Below, piece after piece: positions 21,193-21,591 of a DNA stretch of 21,591 nucleotides. The stretch is taken from positions 1 through 21,591 of the forward strand of contig JBNGDW010000021.1 of NCBI GenBank assembly GCA_049975325.1, written 5' to 3'. The translations under genes and the position numbers were made by a program. Each line of letters starts with the position of its first letter. Position 1 is the stretch's first letter. The stretch comes from JBNGDW01 sp049975325. GTDB taxonomy: Bacteria; Cloacimonadota; Cloacimonadia; JGIOTU-2; JBNGDW01. Under the pieces are notes generated by a model, which saw only the letters and a program-made list of their open reading frames with translations, was not told where the DNA came from and searched no databases.

Positions 21193-21591
21193 ATGCTTAA
21201 AAATAAAAAAATATTAATCGGGGTGACTGGAGGAATTGCTGCATATAAAATCCCTCTATTAGTAAGTGCACTAAGACAAAAGGGTGCTCTCGTAAAGGTT
21301 ATGATGACCAAAAATGCAACTCGGTTCATCAGCCCTTGGACATTTGCAGTTATTAGTCAAGACAGAGTGATTACTGATATGTTTGATCATGATGAGCCTA
21401 TCCCACATATTGCTTTGTCTGATTGGGCTAATATAGTAGTGATAGCACCTGCTACGGCTAACTGTATAGGAAAGGTTGCTCATGGCATTGCTGATGATTT
21501 GCTTACAACCACTCTCATGGCATCCACCTCTAAAAAGGTTTTTGTGCCTTCAATGAATGTTCATATGTTAGAGAATCCAATCCTGCAAAAA
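21193..21591 (+). CDS. coaBC: CoaBC N-terminal part: phosphopantothenoylcysteine decarboxylase (cut by window end)
   Basis: The frame is open from ATG 21193 to the window end, giving the first 133 residues. It is the flavin-dependent CoaC domain that decarboxylates 4'-phosphopantothenoylcysteine in coenzyme A synthesis; a CoaB ligase domain usually follows but lies outside. Features are ILIGVTGGIAAYK (7-19, flavin-binding start), IPHIALSDWANIVVIAPATAN with the expected catalytic histidine in PHIAL, IADDLLTTTLMA, and VPSMNVHMLENPI, the substrate-recognition stretch usually read P-A-M-N-x-x-M. All are intact. The start follows a weak AGAGG site (21184-21188). Coenzyme A supply connects loosely with the por operon, but the genes are not linked in one unit. 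Confidence 0.95.
   Translation, partial: MLKNKKILIGVTGGIAAYKIPLLVSALRQKGALVKVMMTKNATRFISPWTFAVISQDRVITDMFDHDEPIPHIALSDWANIVVIAPATANCIGKVAHGIADDLLTTTLMASTSKKVFVPSMNVHMLENPILQK

Overview
The window is a 21.6 kb, AT-rich stretch of bacterial chromosome with short intergenic gaps and many 4-base ATGA gene overlaps. It carries mostly core genes (tsaC, era, holA, scpB, uppP, aroQ, dinG, coaBC) plus a complete four-subunit 2-oxoacid:ferredoxin oxidoreductase, which points to an anaerobic or ferredoxin-based lifestyle. Shine-Dalgarno sites (AGGAGG) and TTGACA/TATAAT-type promoters are readable. A run of 10 Ns inside one gene marks it as a draft assembly, probably from an uncultured lineage. I cannot name the phylum from the sequence.

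Layout. (1) 1-5221, plus strand: a tRNA-Ala(CGC) with its own promoter; tsaC (tRNA threonylcarbamoyladenosine synthesis); a tightly overlapping phosphate module of short Ppx/GppA phosphatase, DUF47/PhoU-like protein and PiT-type phosphate permease; then a two-gene unit of ElbB (DJ-1/PfpI family) and a macrodomain ADP-ribose hydrolase, ending in a small palindromic repeat. (2) 5383-14402, minus strand: eleven genes reading leftward from a divergent point near 14465: polysaccharide-deacetylase-like protein, uppP, scpB, holA, era, aroQ, a MagIII/EndoIII-like Fe-S DNA glycosylase, ppsR (PEP synthetase regulator), a large GNAT-like protein, a zinc-ribbon/TM2 membrane protein and a GtrA-like membrane protein. 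aroQ appears to have its own promoter, placed so that its mRNA would be leaderless. (3) 14578-17520, plus strand: porG-porD-porA-porB, closed by a clear Rho-independent terminator. (4) 17591-18077: a non-coding, repeat-rich island with a 10-bp inverted repeat, two copies of a palindrome around TCCGCC..GGCGGA, and a heptad-periodic polypyrimidine tract. (5) 18078-end, plus strand: a DinG-type helicase with an exonuclease domain and Fe-S cysteines, then the start of coaBC, cut by the window edge.

How the genes fit together: PorGDAB makes or uses acetyl-CoA (or a branched acyl-CoA) with ferredoxin, while PpsR is known to switch PEP synthetase, the next step from pyruvate toward gluconeogenesis. 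Ppx, DUF47 and Pit together look like a polyphosphate/phosphate handling unit. UppP and the deacetylase-like protein belong to envelope metabolism. I found no CRISPR array, prophage, insertion sequence or clear novel multi-gene system. The most unusual material is non-coding: the dispersed palindrome family, the heptad pyrimidine tract, a paired -35 palindrome at the divergent promoter and the probable leaderless aroQ promoter.
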